The notes under the pieces: model-generated
Told to the model about the DNA's origin: nothing
Databases searched by the model: none
Seen by the model: the letters and a program-made list of their open reading frames with translations, nothing else
Part shown: positions 63,095-64,000 of the stretch, one piece after another
How the letters are laid out: the number at the start of each line of letters is the position of its first letter
Numbering within the stretch: position 1 is the first letter of the stretch
Translations under genes and position numbers: made by a program
Assembly (NCBI RefSeq): GCF_008369915.1
Contig: NZ_VSRN01000001.1
Coordinates: 5,390,501-5,454,500, forward strand
DNA from: Dyadobacter sp. UC 10
Lineage (GTDB): Bacteria; Bacteroidota; Bacteroidia; Cytophagales; Spirosomataceae
Length of the DNA: 64,000 nt
Reading direction: 5' to 3'

Positions 63095-63628
63095 ATGGAT
63101 TCTATGATAACATTCATCCTCAATATTGATTGGATGACCACGACTGAATTTTGTGAAGCTTACAATGTGCCTTTACCCACAGCGAGGGAAGGCGTTAACG
63201 GTCTATTGCGTATTGATGCAGTAAAACATAAGTTATTTCTGGATCGTGCGAAAGCGTTGGACAGAGTACCATTCAAACCAAAATCTCTTATTGAATTGGA
63301 GAAAGAGCGCATGGTTTGGGCACTTGAAACCTTCCCAGAAGCAACGGCAGTCAGTAGCTTACGTAAATGCGAATCTGAAATAAAGGAAATCGAAGAAAAT
63401 ATTGAAGCCGGAATTCAGGACGCGGAAGAATACGCCGACGCTATTATGTGCCTGTTTGATAGTGCAGGCCGCAACGGCATCACGATTGAGCAAATTGTTT
63501 CCGCATTTGCTAAGAAGCTGGAAAAGAATAAGTCCCGCACGTGGGTGAAAAATGACGACAATTCATACTCGCATGTAAAGAGCCAGGCTCCAATATCAGA
63601 ACCCTATCCTTACGACAATTACCGTTAA
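63095..63628 (+). CDS. DUF550 / MazG-like (dATP/dGTP diphosphohydrolase-type) protein
   Basis: 177 residues. The C-terminal half (about 70-150) matches the DUF550 fold: KCESEIKEIEENIEAGIQDA, EEYADAIMCLFDSAGRNGIT and IEQIVSAFAKKLEKNKSRTW. The acidic pattern (Glu94, Glu97/98, Glu111/112 and Asp115) is that of the MazG-type metal site, which cuts nucleoside triphosphates. The N-terminal part (1-60) contains TTTEFCEAYNVPLPTAREGV, perhaps a small HTH-like unit. In phages such enzymes shape nucleotide pools or resist the host. It follows the PP-loop gene by 15 bases. Confidence 0.72.
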   Translation: MDSMITFILNIDWMTTTEFCEAYNVPLPTAREGVNGLLRIDAVKHKLFLDRAKALDRVPFKPKSLIELEKERMVWALETFPEATAVSSLRKCESEIKEIEENIEAGIQDAEEYADAIMCLFDSAGRNGITIEQIVSAFAKKLEKNKSRTWVKNDDNSYSHVKSQAPISEPYPYDNYR

Positions 63629-63629
63629 A

Positions 63630-63649
63630 CTTTAACAGAGTCAATCCCT
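63630..63649 (+). repeat. Repeated leader, copy 3 (before the 61-residue gene)
   Basis: CTTTAACAGAGTCAATCCCT, directly before the ATG at 63650. It has the TTTAACAGAGTC part of copy 2 unchanged and lacks one G of the core. Confidence 0.6.
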
Positions 63650-63835
63650 ATGGAAGATTTGTTTATTATCATTCTTGCCGTCTTAGGCAAATGGGCGTTG
63701 ATATTCACCTGTATTCTCGTTTCTGCTTTCATTATCGTATGGGCCTGGGAAATACCTGTCACCGATCGGCAATGGTACGGCTTAATGTTCATTTTCTCCA
63801 CTGTGTCAATGGTGGTAGCTATGGAACCGGAATAA
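63650..63835 (+). CDS. Small two-pass membrane protein of the mobile region
   Basis: 61 residues with two hydrophobic segments (about 3-32, LFIIILAVLGKWALIFTCIL, and 43-57, WYGLMFIFSTVSMVV). No family recognised. Preceded by copy 3 of the leader. Confidence 0.5.
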   Translation: MEDLFIIILAVLGKWALIFTCILVSAFIIVWAWEIPVTDRQWYGLMFIFSTVSMVVAMEPE

Positions 63836-63855
63836 ACTTAACTGCCTCAAACCTT
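63836..63855 (+). repeat. Repeated leader, copy 4 (most divergent)
   Basis: ACTTAACTGCCTCAAACCTT, next to the ATG at 63856. It keeps CTTAACTG, the TC-x-AA step and the CCTT before the start codon. Confidence 0.45.
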
Positions 63856-64000
63856 ATGAAATACGCTATTGAGCAGTTGGATTACCAACTGAAACGATAT
63901 ACTGAGCTTTTGCGCAAATCAAAATTGCTTCCTAATCCGAATGCTGAATGGATGCGCGGCACAAAAGAGTATGAGCAAAAGGTAGCTGATTTATCGGAAG
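63856..64000 (+). CDS. Hypothetical protein, N-terminal part
   Basis: The frame runs off the window after 48 codons (MKYAIEQLDYQLKRYTELLR, then a polar, helical stretch). No family recognised. Confidence 0.5.
   Translation, partial: MKYAIEQLDYQLKRYTELLRKSKLLPNPNAEWMRGTKEYEQKVADLSE

Noticed and set aside
1..64000. CRISPR arrays, rRNA, tRNA and insertion sequences
   Set aside because: No regularly spaced direct repeats, no rRNA or tRNA signatures and no transposase frame were seen.

Overview
The window looks like a chromosomal segment of a Bacteroidota bacterium, probably Cytophagales and close to Dyadobacter (inference). Support comes from four SusC-type TonB-linked receptors each paired with a SusD-type lipoprotein, an ECF sigma/FecR pair, a type IX secretion sorting domain, LytTR/LytS signalling and many beta-barrel proteins. 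No rRNA, tRNA, CRISPR array or insertion sequence was seen.

Layout. 1-2305: end of a SusC/SusD pair closed by a terminator. 2454-17157: a polysaccharide utilisation locus (PUL) with an IclR regulator, SusC, SusD, LamG protein, MFS transporter, GH10 enzyme, glucarate-dehydratase-like enolase, SDR, GH2 enzyme and RraA-like aldolase. Many of its genes overlap or nearly touch, and the set suggests capture of a uronate-bearing xylan-type glycan, import of the sugar acid and its dehydration and cleavage. 17381-23988: small envelope proteins, a metallophosphoesterase, and SDR/AraC and HxlR/VOC gene pairs. 24096-28250: a membrane SGNH protein divergent from a carbamoyltransferase and two tiny membrane proteins, matching the saxitoxin SxtI/SxtK/SxtJ set. 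28348-40655: a GH106 rhamnosidase, an ECF sigma factor, a FecR anti-sigma factor, SusC with an STN domain, SusD, a circularly permuted SGNH esterase and an FAD oxidoreductase, i.e. a PUL under trans-envelope sigma control. 41009-52228: mixed functions (BclB-like surface protein, T9SS cargo, cupin, pentapeptide protein, two-component system, EamA exporter with MocR regulator, GlxA-like regulator) and two decayed genes (DUF1508 and Crp/Fnr). 52221-59248: a minus-strand PUL with SusC, SusD and a two-domain CE15-type esterase, preceded by two near-identical 14-bp palindromes.

59826 to the end: a probable prophage or integrative element. An XRE-type regulator diverges from a tightly packed series of small unknown genes, a PP-loop (PAPS-reductase-like) protein and a MazG-like DUF550 protein. 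Four consecutive genes there start right after the same short leader sequence. The element runs off the window, so its type cannot be decided.

The observations most worth checking are the circularly permuted SGNH hydrolase (38236-38958), the repeated start-codon leader in the mobile region, the SxtI/K/J-like module, the second esterase domain whose nucleophile serine is threonine, and several palindromic operator candidates.
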